DNA of 64,000 bases, from positions 558,001 through 622,000 of the forward strand of contig JANQAC010000001.1 in assembly GCA_024707255.1 (NCBI GenBank). Reading direction: 5' to 3'. This stretch comes from Asticcacaulis sp. (GTDB lineage: Bacteria > Pseudomonadota > Alphaproteobacteria > Caulobacterales > Caulobacteraceae). Positions 43,723 through 52,607 of the stretch are shown piece by piece. Under the pieces are notes generated by a model. The model searched no databases. It was not told the origin of the DNA and saw nothing but the letters and a program-made list of their open reading frames with translations. Each line of letters starts with the position of its first letter. Position 1 is the stretch's first letter. The position numbers were made by a program, and so were the translations under genes.

Positions 43723-46083
43723 CTACCAGCTCCAGGGTTCCAGCGCCCCCCAGATGGTCAGTATGAAGATATAGAACAGCCAGTAGAGCAGCATCAGGCC
43801 GTGCGCCACCTTCTGCCAGGTCGGCCAGTCGTCGCCGTAGCGCCCGCGGCCGCTGTAGACGAGATAATAGGTCGCCACCTGATAAAGGGTGCCGAGCATG
43901 GCCACGAAGGCCAGCGCCGAGGCCAGGCGCACCTGCCCCGCCGGCCAGTGGGTGAACAGGCTGCCGGGATTATCGGCCAGGGCCTCATGCCAGGTGTGGA
44001 AGATAAAGATGGCCGCCAGCCACAGCAGCGACAGGCAGGCCGAAATGACCGTGGCGCGGCCCTGTTCCTCGGTCGGGTGCTCATTGCGCCCCGGCCCCTT
44101 GGCCAGCATGATCCAGACAAAAATACAGGTGGCGATCATCAGTGCCGTCAGCAGGGTCACCACCGACGGATTATACCACCAGCCCACGCGCTCATAGCGC
44201 GCCACATTGCTGGCGGTCTCGAAACCATCTACGTTCGTGCCATTGGCATTGAACAGAAAATGCAGCCCGCCGGTGGCCGAAGCCGGACCAGAATCTTCCG
44301 CGTCCTGCGGCGTGAAAAACCCGGTAGCCGAGGCCGGCACGAAGGCCGACAGGCCGTTCGGCGTGGTCAGGATCAGGCGGCCATCGCTGTCGACCGTAAT
44401 ATCGACCGTATTGAGCAGGCGGGTGACGGCGCCTTCAAGGCCGCCATAGGCGCGGCGGGTCGAGACATACTGCCCGGCGATCGCCCGGTAATAGTCACGA
44501 TGCTGGGCATAGGCATTGGCGGGTGATGGCATCAGCGGCGGCTTGACCGTATCGCCGCTCAGATGATCGAGCAGCAGGTTCGGATAGCTGGCAGTCAGGG
44601 CCGCGCCGGTCTGGGTATTGGCGCCGATAAAGATGCCGAGGTTCATTTCCGGCACGATGACCATATTGGCATTGAACCACAGGGTCGCGCCGCCGTGGCC
44701 ATAGGTGGTGAAACCCGCCGGCGCCTGGCGTATCATCAGGCCCGATGCCCAGCCATTATAGCCTTCCGGCATTTTCAGCAGCGGCTGGCGGAAGGCACTG
44801 GCGGAATCGGCATTGAAAAGCTGGATGCCGTCGATCTGGCCATTGCCGAGCATCATCGCCATCAGCCGCGCCATGTCCTGGGCGGTCGAGGAGGCGCCAA
44901 GCGCACCGGAGAGCGGAATGGCGTGCTCGAAGGGCTGCGCCTCATAGGTGGCGCCATCCCAGACAAAACCGTCGGACAAGTCCTGCGTCAGTTCTGCCGA
45001 GAGCGGTGTCGGCAGGTCTTCCAGATCGAGCCCTTGCGGGCTGTAGGGTTCGCGCAAGGACGTATGGGTCATGCCAAGCGGCTGGAAGATGCGGGTTTCC
45101 ATCAGGGTCGGCACATCCTTCGCCCGCGCCGTCTGCTGCAGCGCGCGCGCAGCCAGGGCCGCGCCGAAATTAGAATAGGCGGAAAATTCACCAGGTTGGC
45201 GCACGCGCTTCGGGCGGTGAACACGGAAATAGCTGTCCGCGCCGATCAGGCGGGAACCATTGAGCTGGAACAGATGCCCCAGACTGGTATCCTCATAGCC
45301 GCTGGTATGATCCATCAGCTCGCGCAGGGTAATCGGCTTGAACCGGCGGTCCTCGCTGTAGACATCGGCCGGCAGGTAATTACCGATCGATGAGTCCATC
45401 TGGATACGGCCGGCTTCCAGTTCCTGGCGGGCCACGATCCAGGTAAAGGTCTTGGTCACCGACCCTATGCGGAACAGCGAACTGTTGGGATCGACGCGGC
45501 GCAAGGGGGCCAGGCGGTCATAGCCATAGCCCTTGAGCAGCAGCGGCGTATTGCCCTGCACCACCGCGACCGTAGCGCCCAGCACATGATCGCGCTGCAT
45601 CAGGGTGCGCACCACGGAGTCGGTGAAGGTTTCGATGTCCTCCGCGCTGATCGGAGTCGCGGCCGTGCGTGGCGGCAGGGCGGACGTCACCACCATCGGC
45701 ATGGCCGGTTTAACGACGGCGCCGGGCAGGGTTGTCTGGTAACCAATCGGGCCGCTCGCCGGAACCGCCGGCGCGGGCACGGGCGAAGCCGCAGGCGTTA
45801 CAGGCTTCGGTCTCAGGCGCGGCCTTACCGGCGCCGCGCTGGAAGAAGCTGCCTCGGAGGCCGGCGTCGGGATGTAGGGCTTGAGGTCAAGCTCCGGCGT
45901 GCTGGCCGACGTACTCGCTGGCGTTGGCACGGTTTCTGGTGCGGCAGGCTTCACATCGGCGGTGGGCGGCGTGGACTGGGTAACCGCCGGGCCGGCGGCG
46001 CCACAAACCAGACCCAAGGCCAGCAGCACAGCCGCCGCTTTGCTCTTTGGTCCAAATCTGTGAACGAAACCCCGAAAAGCCAT
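43723..46083 (-). CDS. Serine beta-lactamase-like hydrolase with C-terminal membrane domain
   Basis: 786-aa protein. A signal segment (AAAVLLALGLVCGAAGPAV) is followed by a Pro/Ala/Thr-rich linker of about 120 residues. The PF00144 serine hydrolase domain (about residues 150-530) has the Ser-Lys pair in RIGSVTKTFTW, the Tyr motif in FSAYSNFGAAL, and YGHGGATLW as the third motif. A beta-rich region and four or five hydrophobic helices end the protein (TLLTALMIATCIFVWIML, ISACLSLLWLAAIFIF, ALAFVAMLGTLYQVATYYL, LLYWLFYIFILTIWGAL). The active site should face the periplasm; an esterase or D-aminopeptidase acting on cell wall is possible. Resistance activity should not be assumed. Confidence 0.84.
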   Translation of the reverse strand: MAFRGFVHRFGPKSKAAAVLLALGLVCGAAGPAVTQSTPPTADVKPAAPETVPTPASTSASTPELDLKPYIPTPASEAASSSAAPVRPRLRPKPVTPAASPVPAPAVPASGPIGYQTTLPGAVVKPAMPMVVTSALPPRTAATPISAEDIETFTDSVVRTLMQRDHVLGATVAVVQGNTPLLLKGYGYDRLAPLRRVDPNSSLFRIGSVTKTFTWIVARQELEAGRIQMDSSIGNYLPADVYSEDRRFKPITLRELMDHTSGYEDTSLGHLFQLNGSRLIGADSYFRVHRPKRVRQPGEFSAYSNFGAALAARALQQTARAKDVPTLMETRIFQPLGMTHTSLREPYSPQGLDLEDLPTPLSAELTQDLSDGFVWDGATYEAQPFEHAIPLSGALGASSTAQDMARLMAMMLGNGQIDGIQLFNADSASAFRQPLLKMPEGYNGWASGLMIRQAPAGFTTYGHGGATLWFNANMVIVPEMNLGIFIGANTQTGAALTASYPNLLLDHLSGDTVKPPLMPSPANAYAQHRDYYRAIAGQYVSTRRAYGGLEGAVTRLLNTVDITVDSDGRLILTTPNGLSAFVPASATGFFTPQDAEDSGPASATGGLHFLFNANGTNVDGFETASNVARYERVGWWYNPSVVTLLTALMIATCIFVWIMLAKGPGRNEHPTEEQGRATVISACLSLLWLAAIFIFHTWHEALADNPGSLFTHWPAGQVRLASALAFVAMLGTLYQVATYYLVYSGRGRYGDDWPTWQKVAHGLMLLYWLFYIFILTIWGALEPWSW

Positions 46084-46173
46084 CTTCGATTCAATCCCGG
46101 AACGCGCATTCGTCTGTTATGCGAATTTAGGCGATTCTGGTGACAGGCGTAGCGTCTTTTTCGGTTTGCCCGC

Positions 46174-46722
46174 TTATTTCTTGCGGAACTGATCCAGCGA
46201 AACGATCTTGGGGGCATCACCATCGGGTTCGGGGGCTGCGGCGTCCTTTTTGGGACGTTCCGCCGGCGGCGCCAGTTCGGTGACGATATCGCCTATTTCC
46301 TCGCCCGCGCCGAGATCCTGGTCCAGATCCTGAGACAGGGCCGCCGGATCATCGACCTCGAACTCCAGCATGAACTGGGCGTGCGGATCGTGGAAACGGG
46401 TGATGGCGTTATAGGGCACGGTCAGGATCTTGGGCGCGCCGCCGAAGGTGAGGGTGACGCGGAAGAAGTCGTCGGTGACGCGCAGGTCGCGGAACTGGTG
46501 CTGCAATACGATGGTGATGTCGTAGGGATAGCGCGCCAGCAGATCGGCCGGGATCGAAACGCCGGGCGCCTTGGTCAGGAAGGTGATGTAGAAATGATGC
46601 TCACCCGGCAGCCCTTCCACCGAGGCGGCCCGCAGCAGCCCCTGCTTGATGACGCCGCGCAGGGCGTTCTGGGTCAGGTTGGCGTAATCCATCTGGTCGA
46701 TGATCATCTGATCTTCGGACAT
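46174..46722 (-). CDS. sspB: SspB-like ClpXP adaptor (alpha type)
   Basis: Adaptor that delivers ssrA-tagged proteins to ClpXP. The 182-aa protein has the SspB-alpha core (MDYANLTQNALRGVIKQGLL, HHFYITFLTKAPGVSIP, LLARYPYDITIVLQHQF, FFRVTLTFGGAPKILTVPYNAI), an acidic linker, and the C-terminal ClpX-binding tail KIVSLDQFRKK. The ssrA gene itself lies 4 kb away. Confidence 0.9.
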   Translation of the reverse strand: MSEDQMIIDQMDYANLTQNALRGVIKQGLLRAASVEGLPGEHHFYITFLTKAPGVSIPADLLARYPYDITIVLQHQFRDLRVTDDFFRVTLTFGGAPKILTVPYNAITRFHDPHAQFMLEFEVDDPAALSQDLDQDLGAGEEIGDIVTELAPPAERPKKDAAAPEPDGDAPKIVSLDQFRKK

Positions 46723-46946
46723 GCGTTCGGAGCCTCTGCAAAACTGGTATTGTGCGCTGCGTTCAGCCTTAGCATGACCGTCTGAAAACGAAACCGCAAA
46801 TTGCCGTGAAGCGGCAAAAAAGCCATATCCACATATTTGATACGGATTTTGGTTCTTTCACAACATTTGGTTAACCATTGGTTGAGTAAATGCAACTCAG
46901 ATATCAGCGTTTTTATAAAAAACGTAATAGTAAGGAGTGCCTCGAA

Positions 46947-48282
46947 ATGGCTAACAGCGACACCTATCAGCATCGTCTTGATTTCGCTCGTATCACGCCT
47001 GAGGACACCGCCCTGCTGCGACAGGTCTGGCCGCGCATCGCGCCCGCCCTGCCCCGTATCCTGACCGCCTTCTATGCCCATATCATGCGCGAGCCACACC
47101 TGGCGGCGATGGTCGGCGCCCACGAAAGCCGCCTGCAGGGCGCGCAGAGCCGCCACTGGCACATGCTGTTCACCAGCGGTTTCAGCCAGGATTATTTCGA
47201 CAACGCCCTGCGCATCGGCCAGACACATCACCGCATCGGTCTGGAGCCCAAATGGTACATTGCCGGCTACCAGTTCGTGCTCGATGAACTAACGGCCACC
47301 CTGACCGCCGCCTATCGTTTCAAGCCGAAAGCCCTGACCAGAGCGCTCATCGCCGTTAACAAGGCGGTATTTCTTGATCTCGATATCGCCATCTCCACCT
47401 ACCAGGCGGCCAGCGAAGGCGCCATCATAGAAAAGGCGCGCAAAACGGAAACCGCGATCGATCAGTTCCGTGGTGAATTCGAAACCATTGTCGGTCAGGT
47501 CTCCGAGCGGTCCTCAAGCCTGCAATCGACCTCGCGCGACCTGGGCCAGGTGGCCGACAGCGCGCAATCGACCTCGGAGACCGTGGCCGATGTCGCCAGC
47601 CGCGCCTCGATGGACTCCCAGTCCGTGGCCGCCGCCGCCGAGGAACTGACCAAGTCGATCCAGGAAATCAGCAGCCAGATCAGCGGCGCCTCGACCGGCA
47701 TTCGGTCCGTGGTCCATATGGCGGAAACCTCCAGCGCCGAGGTGGGCCAGCTCTCCGGCGCGGTCGATAAGATCGGCGACATTCTGGGCATGATCCAGGG
47801 CATTGCCGCCCAGACCAATCTGCTGGCGCTCAACGCCACCATAGAGGCCGCCCGCGCCGGGGACGCCGGCAAAGGCTTCGCCGTGGTCGCCACCGAGGTC
47901 AAGGCCCTGGCCGATCAGACCGCCCGCGCCACCACCGAAATCTCTCAGCACATCAAGGAGATCAGAGGCTCCACGGATCGCGCCGTCGCCTCGATCGGCG
48001 ACATAGTCAATGCGATCACCGAGGTCGAAGCGTCAAATACCTCGATCGCTGCCGCCGTCGAGGAACAGAGCACGGCCACCAACGAGATCGCCGCCAGCAT
48101 CCAACATGTGTCGGACGCTTCTTCCAGCCTGTCCGAGCACATTGTCAGCCTGAACAGCGCCGTGAAACAGACCCAGATGGCAACGGAATCGGTGGATGAG
48201 TCCGCGCAATCCCTCGGCGGCGCAATCCGGCGAACTGACCCGCCACGCCGAACAGTTCTTCATCAATCTGCGGGCGTCTTGA
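46947..48282 (+). CDS. Globin-coupled methyl-accepting chemotaxis protein (3' frameshift)
   Basis: Soluble heme-based oxygen or redox sensor of the HemAT class. The N-terminal protoglobin domain (about residues 5-160) has the proximal His in [18 protein letters not shown]. The signalling domain follows, with the conserved hairpin [44 protein letters not shown], of which only parts are quoted here as the family tip. ATG 46947 has TAAGGAG 9 bases upstream. The written frame runs to 48299 with [10 protein letters not shown]. Removing one G at 48216-48217 gives [21 protein letters not shown] and a stop at 48282, the usual chemoreceptor tail; I give that extent (444 aa). Confidence 0.88.
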
Positions 48283-48310
48283 TCCGCTTCATAGTGTAAG
48301 GACGCCCGCA

Positions 48311-50425
48311 TTATTTCGACCAGGTAAAGCGCGCACCGTCGCTGTCGTCCGGCATCGGCCCCGGACTGTCGGCCCGGATATCCCCGGTCTGCGGATCGAT
48401 GCGCAGGAAGCGGTTGGTGGCCAGTGACATCAGCACCAGTTCCCCCGTCGGCGTTTCAATCCACTGGAAGGTTTGCGCCGGGCCGGACTGGCCGGCCACA
48501 AGTGTCACCCCGCCATCCGCACCGACCGTGACATAGCGCCCGCCTGATCGCAGGGCTATGCGGCCTAATTTGCGATCAATGATCTCGAACCGCGTTGGAA
48601 CAGCCGAAGTCACGCCCGCAGGGCTGGCCGCCAAGCCGGTTGAAGCGTGAAAAGAGGTCAGCCGGATCGATCGGCCATAGGGAATGGGTCGCATCAGGCC
48701 GTGGGTATGCGGCTGATAAACGTCGATACTGTCGAAATCGGCAAAACCGCCTTCGGCGCCGGTCGTATTGTAGCTGAACAATCCATAGCGAACCCCCTGG
48801 AAGGTGAAGGTCTGGTAGGTCAGCGCGACCTCATCACCGATAGGGGTAAAGGTGACTCCATCGAACGAATAGCTGAAGCGCGCCCGTTCGTTGAGAAAAT
48901 CGCAGTCAGCCCGAAGCCAGATGCGCGTTCCAGTCATCTTCACCCGCACCGTCTTGTCGGGCAACTGGTCATAAAAGACGACATCGAGCCCGTCAGCGCT
49001 TTTTTCGACGCCCCCAGCACTTTTGTCGACGCCAAGGGTCGCATAGGGCAGATTGAGCAGCCCCAGGCCGGCCGTGTCGCCCGGTTTCAGGTTCGATACA
49101 TCGAGCAAGACGGTCGGCGTCGACATCGGCCCGATCGCCCGCTGCGTCAGCGTATCGCGCGCCTCATAAAACGAGTTCGCCGGCAGGGCGTGAAGCCTCA
49201 GGAAGCCCGGCCGTTCCGACAACGACCACTTACCATCGACCGGGACATGGTTCCACTGCCACAGGGGCTGGAGCTGCGGCGCCGAAAAATCATCGCTGCG
49301 CCGATAAGGCACACTGATCGGTTGCGGCGTGGCGGTCTTCGGTTTCACCCAGGTTCGCGGGGTGCGCGTCAGGTTACCCGGCAGGCCGAACCAGGGCCAG
49401 CCGTCCTTCCAGGTGATCGGTGACAAGTCCGTCAGCCGGCCCACAGAATTGAAATCCATCATGGAAAAGCCCCACCATTCGCCCTCAGGCGTCTGGACGA
49501 TGCCGCCCTGGTGCATCGCCAGGCCATGACTGGCAGCGGAGCCGGGCGCCCAGAACTTGAACGGTGGCTTGGGCGAACCCGTGCGCGGGCCTGCCGCCAT
49601 GCCGAAGTCCTCATGCAGGCTGATCGCGCGATTGACCTCGTAAGGCCCCAGCACATGATCGGCCCGCGCCGCCGGCATACGAAAGCCGCCGGCATATTCG
49701 GCGCTGATGATGTAGTACTTGCCGTCGATCTTGTAGAAATGCGCCCCCTCGCCCATCCCGGCGTCATCGGTGAAGAGGATGCGCTCAGTGCCAGGCACGA
49801 TGTCGGTCAGGTCGTCCGTAAGCTGGGCCAGGTGCATCCCCTGGTGCCCCCAGACGACATAAGCCTTGCCGTCGTCGTCGAACAGAACGGACAGGTCATG
49901 AAAGCTGCGTTTCATCGATGTGTGCGTCCACGGCCCCTTCGGATCGGCGGCCGTGAACATCTGGGTGTTCTGGCCGTTGACGTTCGAGAAGATGTAGAAT
50001 TTGCCGTTGTGGTAACGGAAGCACGGCGCCCAGATGCCCTGGCCGTAGATATTTTCGCCGTCCTCCAGCCGGTAGGCCGGGCCCAGGTCGAGCTTGTCCA
50101 TGGCATAGGCGACGAATTCCCAGTTGACCAGATCCTTAGAACGCAGAATTGGCAAGCCCGGCATGGTGTGCATAGTGGTGCCGGTCAGGTAGAACCAGTC
50201 GCCGACGCGGATCAGGTCCGGGTCTGAAAATTCATCATAAAATAAAGGGTTGGTGAATGTGCCGTCGCCGTTATCCGGCGTCCAGGTCGCGCTCGACAAG
50301 CTGTTGGACGCACTGACCATCGGAGCGTCACGAGTAAGCGCAGATGCCGGCAAACTCAGCGCCAACACCAGGCATGACGCCAGTCCGGACATGACCGCTC
50401 CGGAAAATTTCAACCCATGCCGCAT
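48311..50425 (-). CDS. GH43 family glycoside hydrolase with C-terminal beta-trefoil-like domain
   Basis: Secreted five-bladed propeller glycosidase, typically beta-xylosidase or alpha-L-arabinofuranosidase (704 aa). A signal peptide ends near PASALTRD. The catalytic base Asp is in YDEFSDPDLIRVGDWFYLTG, the pKa-modulating Asp in FHDLSVLFDDDGKAYVVWG, and the acid Glu in GMGEGAHFYKIDGKYYII. A beta-sandwich region and then a terminal segment of about 110 residues (GRIALRSGGRYVTVGADGG, LVLMSLATNRFLRIDPQTG) that looks like a trefoil or fascin-type carbohydrate-binding module follow. ATG 50425 is preferred for its signal peptide. The operator-like site upstream links it to the pentose genes 20 kb away. 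Confidence 0.87.
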   Translation of the reverse strand: MRHGLKFSGAVMSGLASCLVLALSLPASALTRDAPMVSASNSLSSATWTPDNGDGTFTNPLFYDEFSDPDLIRVGDWFYLTGTTMHTMPGLPILRSKDLVNWEFVAYAMDKLDLGPAYRLEDGENIYGQGIWAPCFRYHNGKFYIFSNVNGQNTQMFTAADPKGPWTHTSMKRSFHDLSVLFDDDGKAYVVWGHQGMHLAQLTDDLTDIVPGTERILFTDDAGMGEGAHFYKIDGKYYIISAEYAGGFRMPAARADHVLGPYEVNRAISLHEDFGMAAGPRTGSPKPPFKFWAPGSAASHGLAMHQGGIVQTPEGEWWGFSMMDFNSVGRLTDLSPITWKDGWPWFGLPGNLTRTPRTWVKPKTATPQPISVPYRRSDDFSAPQLQPLWQWNHVPVDGKWSLSERPGFLRLHALPANSFYEARDTLTQRAIGPMSTPTVLLDVSNLKPGDTAGLGLLNLPYATLGVDKSAGGVEKSADGLDVVFYDQLPDKTVRVKMTGTRIWLRADCDFLNERARFSYSFDGVTFTPIGDEVALTYQTFTFQGVRYGLFSYNTTGAEGGFADFDSIDVYQPHTHGLMRPIPYGRSIRLTSFHASTGLAASPAGVTSAVPTRFEIIDRKLGRIALRSGGRYVTVGADGGVTLVAGQSGPAQTFQWIETPTGELVLMSLATNRFLRIDPQTGDIRADSPGPMPDDSDGARFTWSK

Positions 50426-50493
50426 GACGTCTTTTCCCTTTTTGCGCTGTGATACCATATCTGAGACAGCGTCAACAATAGGGACGCCAATAT

Positions 50494-50506
50494 TTAGTCA
50501 GACAAT
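50494..50506 (-). promoter_or_regulatory. Candidate FadR-type operator upstream of the GH43 gene
   Basis: Reverse-strand ATTGTCTGACTAA, 12 of 13 identical to the site at 27851 and in the same orientation relative to its gene, 69 bases before the GH43 start. Suggests control by the GntR-family protein encoded at 27 kb. Confidence 0.5.
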
Positions 50507-50584
50507 TGATATCGCGGCCGTGGCATCCGAATAGCAAAAACGAGAGGGTGCTTTTTTAGGCCAGTTTTTCATTAAGATTGGAAG

Positions 50585-50935
50585 CGCCTTAACCGCCAGG
50601 CGTAGGTGGCAGCCTTCTGTTGCAAGGCGGCTGCCGGGCCCCGCCTGAGAGGCTTATTTCCCAGGAGTTGTAGGCTGGATTAACCAGGCCGCATTACGCA
50701 GCGATGGCTTGATCCGAAGCGAAGTTATCGTTCGCAGTTAAAAAATGAGGCGATCACAGAGCCTCACACTGAGGGAAAGCTTCACCTTTACACGCCTGTC
50801 GATGCTGATCGGCCCCATGATCTCTAAGCCTGAGATTGATGGTGGAGCCGCCGGGAATCGCACCCGGGTCCAGTTCGCTTATTACGTGGGCGTTTATCCC
50901 CATAGTCGAACCTAAGCCCGACATCTCCAATATAG
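50585..50935 (-). ncRNA. ssrA: Transfer-messenger RNA, circularly permuted two-piece form
   Basis: Rescues stalled ribosomes by adding a degradation tag. On the reverse strand the acceptor piece comes first and ends ...CCCGGCGGCTCCACCA (CCA at 50840-50842), with a T-arm CCGGG-TGCGATT-CCCGG. A 23-base intervening segment follows, then the coding piece starting GGGGCCG at 50816, which pairs over seven positions with CGGCTCC of the acceptor end. The tag frame lies at 50694-50735 and reads ANDNFASDQAIAA followed by TAA, close to the Caulobacter tag AANDNFAEEFAVAA. The outer ends are approximate. The open frame reading through here on the other strand is not a gene. Confidence 0.92.
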
Positions 50936-51078
50936 GCGCTTCGCGTGGCCAGGGGAAGAGTGTGGCCAGGAAAATCGTCCTTATGGAATTTTTGTCACAG
51001 CCCCGTGAAGTCGCGGGGCAAATTTATGCGCCCTGCCCTAGCTTCCGGACATCCAAACCCACGCTGAGGAACTCCATC

Positions 51079-51678
51079 ATGTCCAGATCAAGCCATCTTC
51101 GTGCCGCCGCCGCCTGTGGCGCCATCTTCGTCCTGTCCCTTGGTGGCCCGGCCGCCTGCAGCAAGACCACCACCGACAAGGTCGAGGAAACCACCACCAG
51201 TGTGGTCGCCGACGCCTCGGCGGCGGTCAGCAGCATCGGCGCCGATATGGACGCCAATAAGACGCAGGATTTCGTCACCAAGGCGGCGATTGCCAATATG
51301 TTCGAGATCAAGACCAGCGAACTGGCTGTCAAGACCTCGAAAAACGCCGATGTCCTGGCCTTCGCCAAAATGATGATCAAGGACCACACCGCCGCCGGCG
51401 ACAAGTTCAAGACCGCCGTCGCCGCCACTTCCGGCCTGACCCCGCCGGCCGCGCTCGACGACGATCACCAGAAGAAGCTCGATGACCTGGCTACCAAGAC
51501 CGGCACTGACTTCGACAAGGCCTATGTCGATATTCAGCAGAGCGCCCATGCCGAAGCGGTCAGCCTGTTCGACGACTATTCGAAGAACGGCAAGGATGCG
51601 GCCCTGCAAACCTTCGCCACCAATACCCTGCCAACCCTCCAGGCGCACAAGGATAAGATCGACGCTTTCAAGGAATAG
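51079..51678 (+). CDS. DUF4142 lipoprotein
   Basis: 199-aa exported protein with a lipoprotein-type signal (AAAACGAIFVLSLGGPAAC; lipobox PAAC). The DUF4142 ferritin-like helical domain follows: DFVTKAAIANMFEIKTSELAVK, VLAFAKMMIKDHTAAGDKFK, LDDLATKTGTDFDKAYVDIQ, HAEAVSLFDDYSKNGKDAAL and a LPTLQAHKDKI end. ATG 51079 has GAGGA about 10 bases upstream; the longer open frame reads through ssrA and is rejected. Role unknown. Confidence 0.88.
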   Translation: MSRSSHLRAAAACGAIFVLSLGGPAACSKTTTDKVEETTTSVVADASAAVSSIGADMDANKTQDFVTKAAIANMFEIKTSELAVKTSKNADVLAFAKMMIKDHTAAGDKFKTAVAATSGLTPPAALDDDHQKKLDDLATKTGTDFDKAYVDIQQSAHAEAVSLFDDYSKNGKDAALQTFATNTLPTLQAHKDKIDAFKE

Positions 51679-51890
51679 GCGCCGGCAAGGAATAGCCGTG
51701 ACAGGCCCGTCCCCGCTCAGGAGGCGGGCCTTGTCATGCCGGCATGGGAATCTCTGAAAACCGTTTGATTTGTTACGATTTTCAAACATTTCACCCTTGA
51801 AATTTATCTTGCGGCGGAACCGAAACCCATATAGTCTTACCTTACATGGCGCCGGGGGCGGTGCCTGATCTTTGAGGGGGAAATCCTGAT

Positions 51891-52598
51891 ATGCGTCGTT
51901 TGATGACCGCGGCAGTCCTGTCGCTCGGCCTTGCCATGACGGCTGCGCCAAATCTGGCCCAGGCGGCTGTTTATGCCAACCGTGTGGAAATCACCAAACC
52001 TGCCGAAGGCACGCCGGTCCTGGTTGTCATGCCTGAGGTCTCGCTGGGGATGCTGACCGCCGGCGGCACCGTCGAGCCAAAGGAAGAGTGGTCGCAGAAT
52101 ACGCGCAAATATCTGAATGACAGCCTGACCAAGGCGCTGCAGGGCAAAAAATTCGCAACGGCCTCGACCGATCTGGCGGCCTACGAGGATTCGCAGGATC
52201 AGCAGATGCTGAAGCTCAACGACGCCGTGACCGATTCGATCGCGCAGAATATCGGCCTCATGGCCCTGCCGACCAAGACCACCTTCGACTGGACACTTGG
52301 TGAAGGCGCGGCCGGACTGGTGCCGGCTGATTCCGCCACACCGCCCGCCTACGCCCTGTTCGTGCGCTGCAAGGGAAGCTGGTCCTCCGGCGGCCGGGGC
52401 GCGGCCTTTATTGCCGCCGCTGCCTTCGGCGCCTCCATTCCAATGGGCGGCCAGTTCATCACCGCCACCCTTGTGGACCTGAAAACCGGCCAGGTGGTGT
52501 GGTATCAGTTCAACATGGTGGGCATGGGCACCGATATCCGCACGCCGGAAGGCGCCGCCACCGCGGTCGATAACCTGTTCAAGACCCTGCCGCTGTAA
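51891..52598 (+). CDS. Secreted protein of unknown function
   Basis: 235-aa protein with a signal peptide (MRRLMTAAVLSLGLAMTAAP, cut after AQA). The mature part begins with a strand VLVVMPEVSLGML, a helix NTRKYLNDSLTKALQGKKF, and later YALFVRCKGSWSSGGRGAAF, AAAFGASIPMGGQFITATLVDLKTGQVVWYQFN and a C-terminal TAVDNLFKTLPL, resembling the alpha/beta layout of periplasmic lipoprotein domains. GAGGGGG precedes the ATG. It lies 9 bases before the M48 protease gene and is probably co-transcribed with it. Confidence 0.78.
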   Translation: MRRLMTAAVLSLGLAMTAAPNLAQAAVYANRVEITKPAEGTPVLVVMPEVSLGMLTAGGTVEPKEEWSQNTRKYLNDSLTKALQGKKFATASTDLAAYEDSQDQQMLKLNDAVTDSIAQNIGLMALPTKTTFDWTLGEGAAGLVPADSATPPAYALFVRCKGSWSSGGRGAAFIAAAAFGASIPMGGQFITATLVDLKTGQVVWYQFNMVGMGTDIRTPEGAATAVDNLFKTLPL

Positions 52599-52607
52599 GC
52601 GCGCGTC

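Noticed and set aside
43723..46083. Antibiotic-resistance beta-lactamase
   Set aside because: The Ser-x-x-Lys and Tyr motifs are shared by many esterases and peptidases; the fused membrane domain and the HGG motif do not point to a resistance enzyme.
50836..51078. Upstream extension of the DUF4142 gene, or a tRNA at this place
   Set aside because: The sequence is the acceptor piece of the permuted tmRNA on the other strand; a normal tRNA cloverleaf does not fit, while the tag frame and acceptor pairing do.
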